Part shown: positions 17,870-25,733 of the stretch, piece by piece
Layout: every line of letters begins with the position of its first letter
Position numbering within the stretch: position 1 is the stretch's first letter
NCBI RefSeq assembly: GCF_013036045.1
Contig: NZ_WTPX01000041.1
Coordinates: 1 to 33,365 of the forward strand
Origin: Alienimonas chondri
GTDB lineage: Bacteria > Planctomycetota > Planctomycetia > Planctomycetales > Planctomycetaceae
DNA: 33,365 bases
Reading direction: 5' to 3'
Notes under the pieces: generated by a model
What the model saw: the letters and a program-made list of their open reading frames with translations, nothing else
What the model was told of the DNA's origin: nothing
Database searches by the model: none
Program-made: the position numbers and the translations under genes

Positions 17870-19363
17870 GTGCCGCTTGTTCGTTCCGTTCTGATCTCGG
17901 CGGCGCTGTCGCTGGTCGCCGTCACCTCGGCGACGGCAGGAACCGTCGCGGAGGTGCAGGCGGCCGCCGAACCGCTGCGGGACGCCTACCGCGCGGAATT
18001 GACCGCCTTCGCCGATCGAGCCGACGCCGCCGGGCTGGCGGAGTTCGCCGCGGAGCTACGGACCCGCGTCACGCCGCCGGACCCGCTGACGCTCTCCGTC
18101 ACCCCGCCGCCGCGGGCCGTTCAGCCGCCACTGCCCGCGGCCGATCGATCCGACGAGATGGTCCTGCGTCGTGCGGTACGGCGATCCGGGGAGGAATACG
18201 CGAACGCCCTGTTCCTGCTCGCCAAGAAGGTCGGCACGAAGGGGGCGGACGAGCCGACGGCCGCGGAGACGGCGATGGGACTGGTTTGGGAGATCCTCGC
18301 CGCGAACCCCGATCACGCCCCGGCCCGCCGCGCGATCGGACAGAAACAGGTCGACGACGAGTGGCTGACGCCCTGGCAGGCCGTTCAAACGAAAGCCGGC
18401 CGGGTCGATCATCCGGTCTACGGCTGGACGCCGGAGGGGCACGTCGATCGGTGGGAAGCCGGCGAGCGATTGCTCGACGGCCGTTGGGTCGACGCCGATC
18501 GGGAAGCGCTGGTGCGGTCGAACTTCGCTTCCGGCTGGGTCTGCGAAACGGAGCACTACCGCGTTCGCACGAACGTCAGCCTCGAACGCGGCGTCGAGGT
18601 CGCCCGGCAACTGGAACGCTTTCACACGTTCTTCCGCGCCGTCTTCCCGGGCTTCGGCCTCGGTCCGGCCGACCTCCGCAAGCGGTTCAGCTCGTACGGC
18701 GCCATCCCCACCTATACCTACGTCGGCGGAGCGGACGGAGCGTACAACGTGCACCTCTACCGCGAAAAAGGGGAGTACGTCCTTGCATTGAAGGACGAAA
18801 CGCCGCAGATCGAAGTGACGAACGGGTTCTACGATCACCGCACCCGAATCGCGTCGTTCTACGAAAACGGCCCCGGCGCCGACCCGCGAACGGTCTTCCA
18901 CGAGGGCACCCATCAACTGTTCTACGAGTGCACGCCGCGGTTCCGGCTGGTGGGCGAGAACGCCCATTACTGGGCGGTCGAGGGCATCGGCTGCTACATG
19001 GAAAGCTTCCGCGACGACGGGCAGACGATGTCCGCCGGCTCACCCCGCTACATCCGTTTCTCGAACGCCCGCAAGCGGTGGATCGACGAGCAGTTCTTCG
19101 TCCCCCTCAACGAGTTCGACGCCCGCGGCCGGGTGGCGTTCCAAACCTCGCCGGACATCTACAAGGTCTACAGCCAGGCCAGCGGGCTGACGCACTTCTT
19201 CATGCACGCCGGCGGCGGGGCGCTGAGGCCGGCGCTCACCGCTCACCTGTCCGACCTCTACCACCCCGCGGTCCGACCGACGCAGGTGCGGTCGCTGGAC
19301 GCCCTCACTGGCGTCTCTTGGACGAACTTGGGCGAGTTCTACAAGGACTATCTGGTGAAATAG
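17870..19363 (+). CDS. DUF1570 family secreted protein with HExxH metalloprotease signature
   Basis: A 497-residue protein starting at GTG (17870), with AGGAG 6 nt upstream. The next residues form a Sec signal peptide ending Ala-Thr-Ala-Gly. Residues about 25-200 are mainly helical. From about residue 220 comes the DUF1570-like part: 'YRVRTNVSLERGVEVARQLE', 'YTYVGGADGAYNVH' and 'TVFHEGTHQLFYEC'. The last contains H344-E345-x-x-H348, and Glu371 in 'WAVEGIGCYMES' lies 23 residues downstream, which is the arrangement of a gluzincin-type zinc peptidase. Peptidase activity is inferred from this pattern and is not shown for the family. It is divergent from the DUF457 gene, and its stop lies 8 nt from the convergent ribD stop. 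Confidence 0.88.
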   Translation: MPLVRSVLISAALSLVAVTSATAGTVAEVQAAAEPLRDAYRAELTAFADRADAAGLAEFAAELRTRVTPPDPLTLSVTPPPRAVQPPLPAADRSDEMVLRRAVRRSGEEYANALFLLAKKVGTKGADEPTAAETAMGLVWEILAANPDHAPARRAIGQKQVDDEWLTPWQAVQTKAGRVDHPVYGWTPEGHVDRWEAGERLLDGRWVDADREALVRSNFASGWVCETEHYRVRTNVSLERGVEVARQLERFHTFFRAVFPGFGLGPADLRKRFSSYGAIPTYTYVGGADGAYNVHLYREKGEYVLALKDETPQIEVTNGFYDHRTRIASFYENGPGADPRTVFHEGTHQLFYECTPRFRLVGENAHYWAVEGIGCYMESFRDDGQTMSAGSPRYIRFSNARKRWIDEQFFVPLNEFDARGRVAFQTSPDIYKVYSQASGLTHFFMHAGGGALRPALTAHLSDLYHPAVRPTQVRSLDALTGVSWTNLGEFYKDYLVK

Positions 19364-19371
19364 GACGACCG

Positions 19372-20556
19372 CTACTCGGTGGCCCCGGCGGCTCTTCGAG
19401 CCGACTTGAACCAGAAGTCCCCCGGCGACTCGCCGACGCTACCGATGGCTGTAATCAGCAGGTCCGGCCCGACCGGTTCGGCTCGCATCTCGCAGAACTC
19501 CGCCGCGGTCGCGATGGTGGGAAATCCCTCGCCCGCAAATGGCGTCGTCGCCGCCGCGCCGCCCAGCAGCTTCGGGCAAAGGAAGGCTCGCACTTCATCG
19601 GTCTGCCCCTGATCGAGCCAAGCCCCCGCGGTCGCGCCGCCGCCTTCGAGGAACACGCGGTACACGTCGCGGTCCGCAAGAGCGTCCAGTAGAGCCAGCA
19701 CGTCGATGCGGTGCGGATCGCAAGGCGCGGCCGGCAAGTCGAGCCGCTCCGCGTGATCCGGCAGCGGCGTCGGCGGGGCGCCTTCCAATGCCGTGATCAA
19801 TATCGGCCCATCCTCCGGCGTTCTCGCCAGCCGGCAATCCGGCGGCAGTTCGCCCTTGGTACCGACAATCACCCGTAACGGCGTCCGAGAAGCGGGGGGC
19901 AGGCCGAACGCTTCGCAGCGGGGGGCGAGGTGCGGGTCGTCGGCCCGCAGCGTGCCGGCGCCGACGACGACGGCGCCGCTCTCGCCCCGCCAGCGATGCA
20001 CCAGCGCCCGACTCTCGCGCGAACTGATCCACTTGGAATCGCCGGTGCGGGAGGCAGTCTTGCCGTCCAGCGTCATGGCCCACTTGGCCGTGATCCACGG
20101 TCGCCGCACGGCGAGCCATTTGAAGAACGGGGCCGCCAGCGACCGGCACTCCTGCTGGAGCACGCCGACCTGCACGTCGATCCCCGCGGCCCGCAGCCTG
20201 GCGATTCCCCCGCCGGCGACATGCGGGGCGGGGTCTTCCGTTCCGATCACCACCCGCGAGACGCCCGCGGCGATCACCGCGTCGGCGCAGGGGGGCGTTT
20301 GGCCGTGGTGGGAACAGGGTTCGAGGGTGACGAACAGCGTCGCCCCTCGCGCCCGCTCACCGGCGTCCCGCAGCGCATGGACCTCGGCGTGCGGTCCGCC
20401 GTAGCGTTGATGCCACCCCTCGGCAATCGGATGTCGCTCCGGGGTCGTGAGCACGGCGCCGACGCAGGGATTCGGTTCGACGCTCCCCCGTCCCCGCCCG
20501 GCCACCGCGACCGCGCGGGCCATCGCCGCTTCTTCGGAGGGGAACGGGGCGGTCAT
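19372..20556 (-). CDS. ribD: Bifunctional riboflavin biosynthesis deaminase/reductase RibD
   Basis: A 394-residue cytoplasmic enzyme of riboflavin synthesis. The N-terminal cytidine-deaminase-like domain deaminates the diaminohydroxy pyrimidine product of GTP cyclohydrolase II; its zinc site is H56-A-E58 with C81 and C90 in 'EPCSHHGQTPPCADAV'. The C-terminal reductase domain (from about residue 150) shows 'WITAKWAMTLDGKTASRTGD' and 'VFLEGGGATAGAWLDQG', and reduces the ribosyl group using NADPH. Both domains look complete. The ATG at 20556 is the natural start. It lies 22 nt after the SEC-C/TPR gene, so the two probably share a transcript. No other rib gene is nearby, and the short gap leaves no room for an FMN riboswitch. 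Confidence 0.96.
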   Translation of the reverse strand: MTAPFPSEEAAMARAVAVAGRGRGSVEPNPCVGAVLTTPERHPIAEGWHQRYGGPHAEVHALRDAGERARGATLFVTLEPCSHHGQTPPCADAVIAAGVSRVVIGTEDPAPHVAGGGIARLRAAGIDVQVGVLQQECRSLAAPFFKWLAVRRPWITAKWAMTLDGKTASRTGDSKWISSRESRALVHRWRGESGAVVVGAGTLRADDPHLAPRCEAFGLPPASRTPLRVIVGTKGELPPDCRLARTPEDGPILITALEGAPPTPLPDHAERLDLPAAPCDPHRIDVLALLDALADRDVYRVFLEGGGATAGAWLDQGQTDEVRAFLCPKLLGGAAATTPFAGEGFPTIATAAEFCEMRAEPVGPDLLITAIGSVGESPGDFWFKSARRAAGATE

Positions 20557-20578
20557 CGACGCTTGCTCGGAGCGTGGC

Positions 20579-22759
20579 TCAACTTCCCGGCACCCACAAT
20601 TTCTTCGCCTCGCCGCCGTCGTCGGGGGCGTCGGAGCCGGCCGTCCAGACCCCGCCCGCGGAGGTCTTGCCGGCCGCTCCCCCCGAAGCCTCGGGAGCGG
20701 CGTTCGCCGCGACCGACGGCGGCGGAGCCACGTCGTGAGCGGCGAGGATTTGCAGCAGATAGGGACGGAACTGCGGAAGCTTCGGTCCGTAGTAGCGGTC
20801 CAGCCGCTCGATCAGCGGGGTGAGTTCCGGGTCGTCCGGCGTCTCCAACCGCAGGGCGAGTTCGCGGGTTTCCCAGCGGAAGACCGCTTCGAAGCTGTTC
20901 TCCGACTCCTTCGCCTCCGCCCGGCCCTTCTCCAGCCATTCGAAGGCTTCGTCGTAGTCGTAGCGGTCGCGGGCCAATTCGCCGAGCGTGTGATAGGCCC
21001 GCTGCCGATCGAACTGTTCCGAAAGCGAATCGCGGCTTAACGCTTCGGCCAGCGTCGCCCGCAGGAACCGGGAGGGATGCACCAGCAGCACGCGGTTCAT
21101 CACGGTCAGCAACTGTCGATCGTCCAGCTTACCGAGATCCACCCGCTGGAGTTGCAGGATCGAATAGGCGTTCAGCGCCGCATCCGCCGGCGCCTCGGTC
21201 GTCTGCAGGGCGGGCACGCCGAACCGATCACGGAGGGCGTCGATGTCGAGCTCGTAGCGGCCGCGGTCGCAGACGGCGTCCAAGACGTACAGGGCACCGG
21301 CGAGCTGCTTGGCGAGGGACTCGTCGTTCGCGGCGGCGTTCGGGGTCTTTCCGTCCAGAGCCGCGAGGGGCGTTTCCGGCCACACCTCGTTGATGCGGCG
21401 GGTCCACTCCTCGCTCTCCAGTTCCCGACGACGACGCAGCGCCACGCCGTCCGGGAACGCCCAGCGCCAGCGGAGTCCCCACAACTCGCGGGGCAGGCCG
21501 TAGCGGCCGTCGTCGCCCTCGGGGGGCTGTTCGTCATCCGGGGCCTCCGGCAGGCCGATCTCCTCGACGAGCGCGAAGGCGGCGTCCCATTCCTCTCCTT
21601 CAAACCCGGACAGCGCCGCCCGCGGGCCGTCGGCGTCGTCTTCCTCAGCGGGGGCGTAGAGCGTCAACTCGCCGATCACGTTCGGCACCGCGTCGCCCGT
21701 CAGCTCGCTGCCGTCGTCGGAAGACGGCATCGGCCGATCCAGCAGTTCGTAGACTGCCGCCGGCGGGTTGGGGTCGTCTTCTTCCGCGGCCTGGGGAAGG
21801 CGGAGGAAGCGGTCGTGGTCGTCCAGTTCGCTGAGCAGTTTCGAGATACTCGCCGGGGCGAACAGGCGCTCCTTCAGATCTACGCTGCCGCCTTCCTCGG
21901 CGAGGCCCAGCAGTTGAGCGAGCGCTTCGAGTTCGGCGGCGACTTCGAAGTCGTCTTCCGCCTCCGCGGCTTCGCTCAGAGCGGCGCTGGCGGCCTTGTG
22001 ATTGCCGTCGAACGCATGGCACAGGCCGGCGTTCGCCCGGACGTCGGCGTTGTCCGGGAGGTCGCTCGCGACGGCGGCATAGCGGTCCGCGGCGGCGCCG
22101 TAGCAGCCGCTCTCGGCGATTCGCCGGGCTTTCGCGGCGGCGTCGACCGCCTCGCCTTCGCCCTTGATATCCGCCAGGGGATGCACGCTCCGCAGGGGGT
22201 AGGGGACCTCCGCGTTGCCGTCGAATTCCATCAGCCGCATGAACAGTTCCTGCTTCCGCTCCTGCGAAGCGAATCGCAGGGCGCAGGCGAGATGTTCGCG
22301 GGCGGCCGGATAGGCTCGGCGGCTGTACAGATCGCCCGCCGCCGCGGAGGCCAACCCGCTGACGAGGTCGCCGTAGTGCGGCGCCGCCTTGCGGAAGGCC
22401 CGCCAGATCGGCTGGCGACTGTTGGCGAAACCCTTGGCCGACAGGCTCGCCGAAGCGTGCAGCCCGAGCATCAGCGCGTTCGTCGGATCGGCGGCGAGGC
22501 CCGCTTCCAGGATCTCCAGCGCAGCGCTGGCCTGCCCGCCGTTCAGCAGCATCGTGGCGCGCGTGCTCTGGATCGCGGGCGTGTCAGGGTGCTTCTCGTC
22601 CAGCGCCGCCAGCTTCTCAAGCGCCTTGGCGGCGCTGCCGCGCTCCCGCAGTTTCGCCACCGAAGTCATCTCCGAGGCGACCGCGGTGCAGCGACAGAAC
22701 TTCTTTTTTCGACCCGTGCCCAGGCAATAGGGGCAGGGAGCGTAAGCGTCAGCGGCCAT
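20579..22759 (-). CDS. SEC-C-like zinc finger and TPR protein of unknown function
   Basis: A 726-residue protein without signal peptide. The first 24 residues hold a cysteine cluster, C9-x2-C12-x9-C22-x-C24 ('CPYCLGTGRKKKFCRC'), resembling the SEC-C zinc-binding motif found at the end of SecA. Residues about 30-320 are TPR-like helical repeats ('ALEKLAALDEKHPDTPAIQS', 'ALEILEAGLAADPTNALML'). Residues about 330-430 are strongly acidic and low complexity. Residues about 440-680 are helical again, with a further TPR-like pair near 'RAYHTLGELARDRYDYDEAF'. The tail is Ala/Gly-rich and looks disordered. No enzyme motif is seen. It sits between pyrF (110 nt upstream) and ribD (22 nt downstream) on the same strand. 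A role as a protein-binding scaffold is inferred. Confidence 0.85.
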   Translation of the reverse strand: MAADAYAPCPYCLGTGRKKKFCRCTAVASEMTSVAKLRERGSAAKALEKLAALDEKHPDTPAIQSTRATMLLNGGQASAALEILEAGLAADPTNALMLGLHASASLSAKGFANSRQPIWRAFRKAAPHYGDLVSGLASAAAGDLYSRRAYPAAREHLACALRFASQERKQELFMRLMEFDGNAEVPYPLRSVHPLADIKGEGEAVDAAAKARRIAESGCYGAAADRYAAVASDLPDNADVRANAGLCHAFDGNHKAASAALSEAAEAEDDFEVAAELEALAQLLGLAEEGGSVDLKERLFAPASISKLLSELDDHDRFLRLPQAAEEDDPNPPAAVYELLDRPMPSSDDGSELTGDAVPNVIGELTLYAPAEEDDADGPRAALSGFEGEEWDAAFALVEEIGLPEAPDDEQPPEGDDGRYGLPRELWGLRWRWAFPDGVALRRRRELESEEWTRRINEVWPETPLAALDGKTPNAAANDESLAKQLAGALYVLDAVCDRGRYELDIDALRDRFGVPALQTTEAPADAALNAYSILQLQRVDLGKLDDRQLLTVMNRVLLVHPSRFLRATLAEALSRDSLSEQFDRQRAYHTLGELARDRYDYDEAFEWLEKGRAEAKESENSFEAVFRWETRELALRLETPDDPELTPLIERLDRYYGPKLPQFRPYLLQILAAHDVAPPPSVAANAAPEASGGAAGKTSAGGVWTAGSDAPDDGGEAKKLWVPGS

Positions 22760-22780
22760 CGGCGGTCGCGGAAAGATGTG

Positions 22781-22838
22781 AGCGTGATACGGCGAAGCGA
22801 AGCACGGTACGCGGTTCGGCCCGAAAATTCATCACGCT
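22781..22838. repeat. 8-bp inverted repeat between pyrF and the TPR gene
   Basis: AGCGTGAT at 22781-22788 and its exact reverse complement ATCACGCT at 22831-22838 flank 42 nt. It lies in the 110-nt gap between pyrF and the start of the TPR gene. It could be an operator or a loose hairpin; 8 bp alone may be chance. Confidence 0.3.
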
Positions 22839-22869
22839 TGGCCGCCGCGGCCCGCTCGCACCGGAGCGT

Positions 22870-23811
22870 TCAGCGCACGATCGCTCGCAAATCTTCGACC
22901 ATCGCCCGCGCCGCGGCGGCGCTGGCCTCCTGCCATCGGGCGGGGCCGAACTCCGCCGCGAACGGCTCGGCGGAGAAGGCAAAGTTGACCGCCCGACTGC
23001 TGTTGATGAGGGCGCCCAGGCCCCCGCGTTCGCCGCACTTCTCGTCGAACGCCCCGGCCACGTCGGCGGCGGACCCGCCCTGGCTGCCGTACCCCGGCAC
23101 CAGCAGCGGCACACAGGGCATCGCGTTGCGGAGGTCCGTCAGTTCCGCCGGGTAGGTCGCTCCGACGACGGCGCCGACGAATCCGTAGCCCGTCTCGCCG
23201 ATCGAGTTCGCACAGATCAGATCGAGGTGCGCGGCGATGCGATTCGTCGTGCTCACGCCGTCCAGTTCGGCGTCCTGATACTTGCCGCTGAGGGGGTTCG
23301 ACGTTTTGCAGAGCACGTACAGCCCGGCGCCGCGCTCCCGGGCGACGTTCACGAACGGTTCGAGCGTGTCCGGCCCCAGGAACGGATTGACGGTGAGGGC
23401 GTCCGCCATGTCCGGCCGCGGCGGATCGACCCCGCCGAGCAAGCCGCGGGCGTAAGCTTCCGCGGTGCTGCCGATGTCGCCGCGCTTGGCGTCGAGGATC
23501 ACGATCAGCCCCGCCGCCCGGGCGTGGGCGATGACGCGGGAGAGCGCCGCGACGCCCGGGGGGCCGAGTTCCTCGAAGAAGGCGCTCTGCGGTTTGACGG
23601 CCGGGACGAGGTCGGCGACGGCGTCGATCAATCCCTTGCCGAACCGCTCGAAGGCGTCGGCGAAGCGTTCCAGTTCGGTCGGTCCCGTCGCCGCGTCGAG
23701 GACCGGCGCCGGCAGGGACTTCAACCGTGGGTCGATGCCGACGAGGGCCGGCGTGCCCTTCGAGCGGACGGCGGCGTGCAGACGGTCGGCGTAGTGATGC
23801 GGAGCGCTCAT
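22870..23811 (-). CDS. pyrF: Orotidine 5'-phosphate decarboxylase, long (type 2) form
   Basis: A 313-residue cytoplasmic enzyme for the last step of UMP synthesis, converting OMP to UMP. The catalytic D-x-K-x-x-D motif is intact (D107, K109, D112 in '[12 protein letters not shown]'). Other family blocks are '[12 protein letters not shown]', '[12 protein letters not shown]', '[18 protein letters not shown]', '[11 protein letters not shown]' and '[11 protein letters not shown]'. These, and the length, mark the longer OMP decarboxylase subfamily also seen in actinobacteria and myxobacteria. The ATG at 23811 matches the family start; a much longer in-frame extension upstream overlaps the divergent hydrolase gene and is rejected. 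A -10-like hexamer ends 6 nt before the ATG. It is divergent from the alpha/beta hydrolase gene, with only 48 nt between starts. Confidence 0.97.
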   Translation of the reverse strand: MSAPHHYADRLHAAVRSKGTPALVGIDPRLKSLPAPVLDAATGPTELERFADAFERFGKGLIDAVADLVPAVKPQSAFFEELGPPGVAALSRVIAHARAAGLIVILDAKRGDIGSTAEAYARGLLGGVDPPRPDMADALTVNPFLGPDTLEPFVNVARERGAGLYVLCKTSNPLSGKYQDAELDGVSTTNRIAAHLDLICANSIGETGYGFVGAVVGATYPAELTDLRNAMPCVPLLVPGYGSQGGSAADVAGAFDEKCGERGGLGALINSSRAVNFAFSAEPFAAEFGPARWQEASAAAARAMVEDLRAIVR

Positions 23812-23817
23812 GGCCGC

Positions 23818-23823
23818 AAGATA
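23818..23823 (-). promoter_or_regulatory. Candidate -10 hexamer 6 nt before the pyrF ATG
   Basis: On the minus strand TATCTT ends exactly 6 nt before the pyrF ATG at 23811, placing the transcription start at about the start codon. No clear -35 is seen. Confidence 0.35.
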
Positions 23824-23847
23824 ACGGGTGATTGCGGGATCGCTCGT

Positions 23848-23853
23848 TACACT
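23848..23853 (+). promoter_or_regulatory. Candidate -10 hexamer 6 nt before the hydrolase ATG
   Basis: TACACT ends exactly 6 nt before the ATG at 23860. With the opposite-strand hexamer at 23818-23823 it would form a compact pair of divergent leaderless promoters within 48 nt. Confidence 0.38.
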
Positions 23854-23859
23854 CCCGGC

Positions 23860-24702
23860 ATGCCGCTGATCGAACTTCCGAATCGCCCGACCCCGCTGTT
23901 CGTTCGCGATGCCGGCCACGGTCCGCCCGTGTTGCTGATCCACGGCTGGCCGCACGATCGACGGGTGTGGGACGGCCTGGCGGACGCGCTCAGTGATTCG
24001 CACCGCGTGATCGTCCCGGACCTCCCGGGGTTCGGCTACAGCCCCCCGGCGTTCGAAGGCGAACCGGCCGAAGCCCCGCCGCTCTCCATGGACGATCTGG
24101 CGGAGACGCTCGCCGCGCTGCTGGACGCCGTCGGGGTCACGGAGCCGGTCGCGGTCGGGGGGCTTTCGATGGGCGGGTATGCGGCGTTGGCCTTCGCGGA
24201 ACGCTTCGGCGAACGGCTGAGCGCGTTGATGCTGTTCGACACGAAAGCGGCCGCCGACAGCGACGCCGCACGTGGGAAGCGGGGCGAGATCGTGGATCGA
24301 CTGATCAGCGAGGGAACCGGCTTTCTCGCGGACGACTGCCCCGGGCAGCAGCTCTCGCCACATTCGCTGGCGGAGCGTCCCGAGGCGATCGAACGGCTTC
24401 AGGAGATGACGCAATCGGCGACCGCGGTCGGGGTGATCGGCGCCCAGCGGGGGATGGCCGCGCGGGCGGATCGCACCGGGTTGTGCGGGCGGGTCGATGT
24501 GCCGACGCTGGTCGTCGGCGGGTCGGACGATACGTTCACGTCGCCGGCCGACCTGCGGGCGTTGGCGGACCTCTTCCCCCGAGGCCGCTACGCGGAGATC
24601 CCCGCGTGCGGTCACCTCCCCCCGCTGGAAGATCCCGAGGCCGCCGCCGAGGCGGTGCTCGCGTTTCTCGATGCGACTCCCCCCGATCAAGAACCGGCCT
24701 GA
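23860..24702 (+). CDS. Alpha/beta hydrolase with intact catalytic triad
   Basis: A 280-residue cytoplasmic hydrolase. The oxyanion-hole block '[13 protein letters not shown]' appears at residues 25-37. The nucleophile elbow is '[11 protein letters not shown]' (Ser103), the acid is Asp223 or Asp224 in '[12 protein letters not shown]', and the base is His252 in '[11 protein letters not shown]'. The length and motifs match the haloperoxidase/proline iminopeptidase-like group of alpha/beta hydrolases. The substrate is not evident. The ATG at 23860 places the fold correctly; an in-frame extension on the 5' side overlaps pyrF on the opposite strand and is rejected. The stop overlaps the DoxX start by one base (TGATG), so the two are almost certainly co-translated. 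Confidence 0.93.
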   Translation: MPLIELPNRPTPLFVRDAGHGPPVLLIHGWPHDRRVWDGLADALSDSHRVIVPDLPGFGYSPPAFEGEPAEAPPLSMDDLAETLAALLDAVGVTEPVAVGGLSMGGYAALAFAERFGERLSALMLFDTKAAADSDAARGKRGEIVDRLISEGTGFLADDCPGQQLSPHSLAERPEAIERLQEMTQSATAVGVIGAQRGMAARADRTGLCGRVDVPTLVVGGSDDTFTSPADLRALADLFPRGRYAEIPACGHLPPLEDPEAAAEAVLAFLDATPPDQEPA

Positions 24703-25226
24703 TGAGCGCTCCCGCCGACGTCCGCCCCCGCGGCAATCGTCCCTCGACCGACCTCGGTCTGCTGATCCTGCGGGCCGCGGTCGGGCTGGACCTCGCCTAC
24801 CACGGCGCCCAAAAGCTGTTCGGCCAGCCGATCGGCGGGTGGTGGACGACCGATCCGAGAACCGGCGAGTCGCCGGTGAAGGACGCCGGGGCGACGATCG
24901 AGGGCCGGATCGAAGCGTTTGCGGGGAAACTGGACGGGATGGGCCTGCCATACCCGGAAATCAACGCCTGGGCGGCGGCGGTGACGGAGTTTGGCGGCGG
25001 GCTGCTGGTCGCCCTCGGACTGTTCTGCCGGTTCGGAGCGTTGGGTTTGGCCGTCGCGATGGGCGTTGCGTCGTTCATGGTTCACCGCGGCGCCTGGGAC
25101 AATCGAGCCGGCGGAATGGAGTTCCCCGCGATCCTAATGTGCGCGGCGCTCGCGCTCGTCTTCACCGGCCCCGGGCGATTCAGCATCGACGGAGCGCTGT
25201 TCGGGCGGAAGAAGGCCGCGAGTTGA
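24702..25226 (+). CDS. DoxX family membrane protein
   Basis: A 174-residue inner-membrane protein. It begins '[20 protein letters not shown]' after a short polar N-terminus, the typical DoxX opening with an early membrane segment and a following 'GAQKLFG'. Three more hydrophobic segments follow at about residues 85-105, 107-125 and 142-160. Residues 45-80 form a polar loop. DoxX proteins are known from thiosulfate:quinone oxidoreductase and from redox-stress complexes, but most members have no assigned reaction. The ATG overlaps the hydrolase stop by one base. A rhodanese gene follows after 74 nt, which hints at sulfur-related metabolism; this is inference only. Confidence 0.9.
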   Translation: MSAPADVRPRGNRPSTDLGLLILRAAVGLDLAYHGAQKLFGQPIGGWWTTDPRTGESPVKDAGATIEGRIEAFAGKLDGMGLPYPEINAWAAAVTEFGGGLLVALGLFCRFGALGLAVAMGVASFMVHRGAWDNRAGGMEFPAILMCAALALVFTGPGRFSIDGALFGRKKAAS

Positions 25227-25300
25227 GCGACTCTTTCTTCCACTAACGACGCCTACGTCGCCGTCCGCGTCGCGATCGTCTCCCCCCGTTTGAATCCGTC

Positions 25301-25678
25301 ATGGCCGACAAGAAGCACGCTCCCCGATTCGTCGCGATCTGCGAGGCGGCCTCCGCTCGCGTTCCGCACACCACCGCGGATGCGGTGAAGGCCCGACTCG
25401 ACGCCGGCGAGTCCGTCCAGCTGATCGACGTGCGGGAGGAAAGCGAGTTCGCCGCGGGACATCTGCCCGGCGCGACGCACCTCTCGAAGGGGGTCATCGA
25501 ACGAGACGTCGAGAAGACGTTTCCCGACGCCGACACGGAGCTGATTCTCTACTGCGGCGGCGGCTATCGCAGCGCTCTCGCGGCGGACAACCTGCGGGAG
25601 ATGGGCTACACGAACGCGATCAGCCTCGACGGCGGCTGGCGCGGCTGGACCGACGCCGGCCTGCCGACTGAGGGTTGA
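25301..25678 (+). CDS. Rhodanese-like domain protein
   Basis: A 125-residue single-domain rhodanese. Key features are 'VQLIDVREESEFAAGHLPGA' and the active-site loop beginning at Cys85 in 'LYCGGGYRSALAA', which has the C-x-x-G-x-R form of sulfurtransferases that carry a persulfide. The C-terminal 'ISLDGGWRGWTDAGLP' is also typical. There is no signal peptide, so it acts in the cytoplasm. The sulfur donor and acceptor are unknown. It follows DoxX on the same strand by 74 nt and converges with the SulP transporter gene, separated by a 55-nt region with a hairpin. Confidence 0.95.
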   Translation: MADKKHAPRFVAICEAASARVPHTTADAVKARLDAGESVQLIDVREESEFAAGHLPGATHLSKGVIERDVEKTFPDADTELILYCGGGYRSALAADNLREMGYTNAISLDGGWRGWTDAGLPTEG

Positions 25679-25684
25679 ACGCAG

Positions 25685-25719
25685 CCTGCCCAGCACAGAT
25701 TTGCCCGGCACGGGGCAGG
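25685..25719. terminator. Nested hairpin between convergent genes, possible terminator
   Basis: CCTGCCC at 25685-25691 pairs perfectly with GGGCAGG at 25713-25719, and the loop contains a smaller stem (TGCC/GGCA at 25702-25710). It lies in the 55-nt gap between the convergent rhodanese and SulP genes. There is no T-run on either strand, so intrinsic termination is doubtful. Confidence 0.35.
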
Positions 25720-25733
25720 GGCGGGGCGAAGCG

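Noticed and set aside
20557-20578. FMN riboswitch before ribD
   Set aside because: Only 22 nt separate ribD from the preceding gene, too short for the element.
23812-24951. Long N-terminal extension of pyrF
   Set aside because: The extension lies opposite the alpha/beta hydrolase and is Arg-rich; the OMP decarboxylase family begins at the ATG at 23811.
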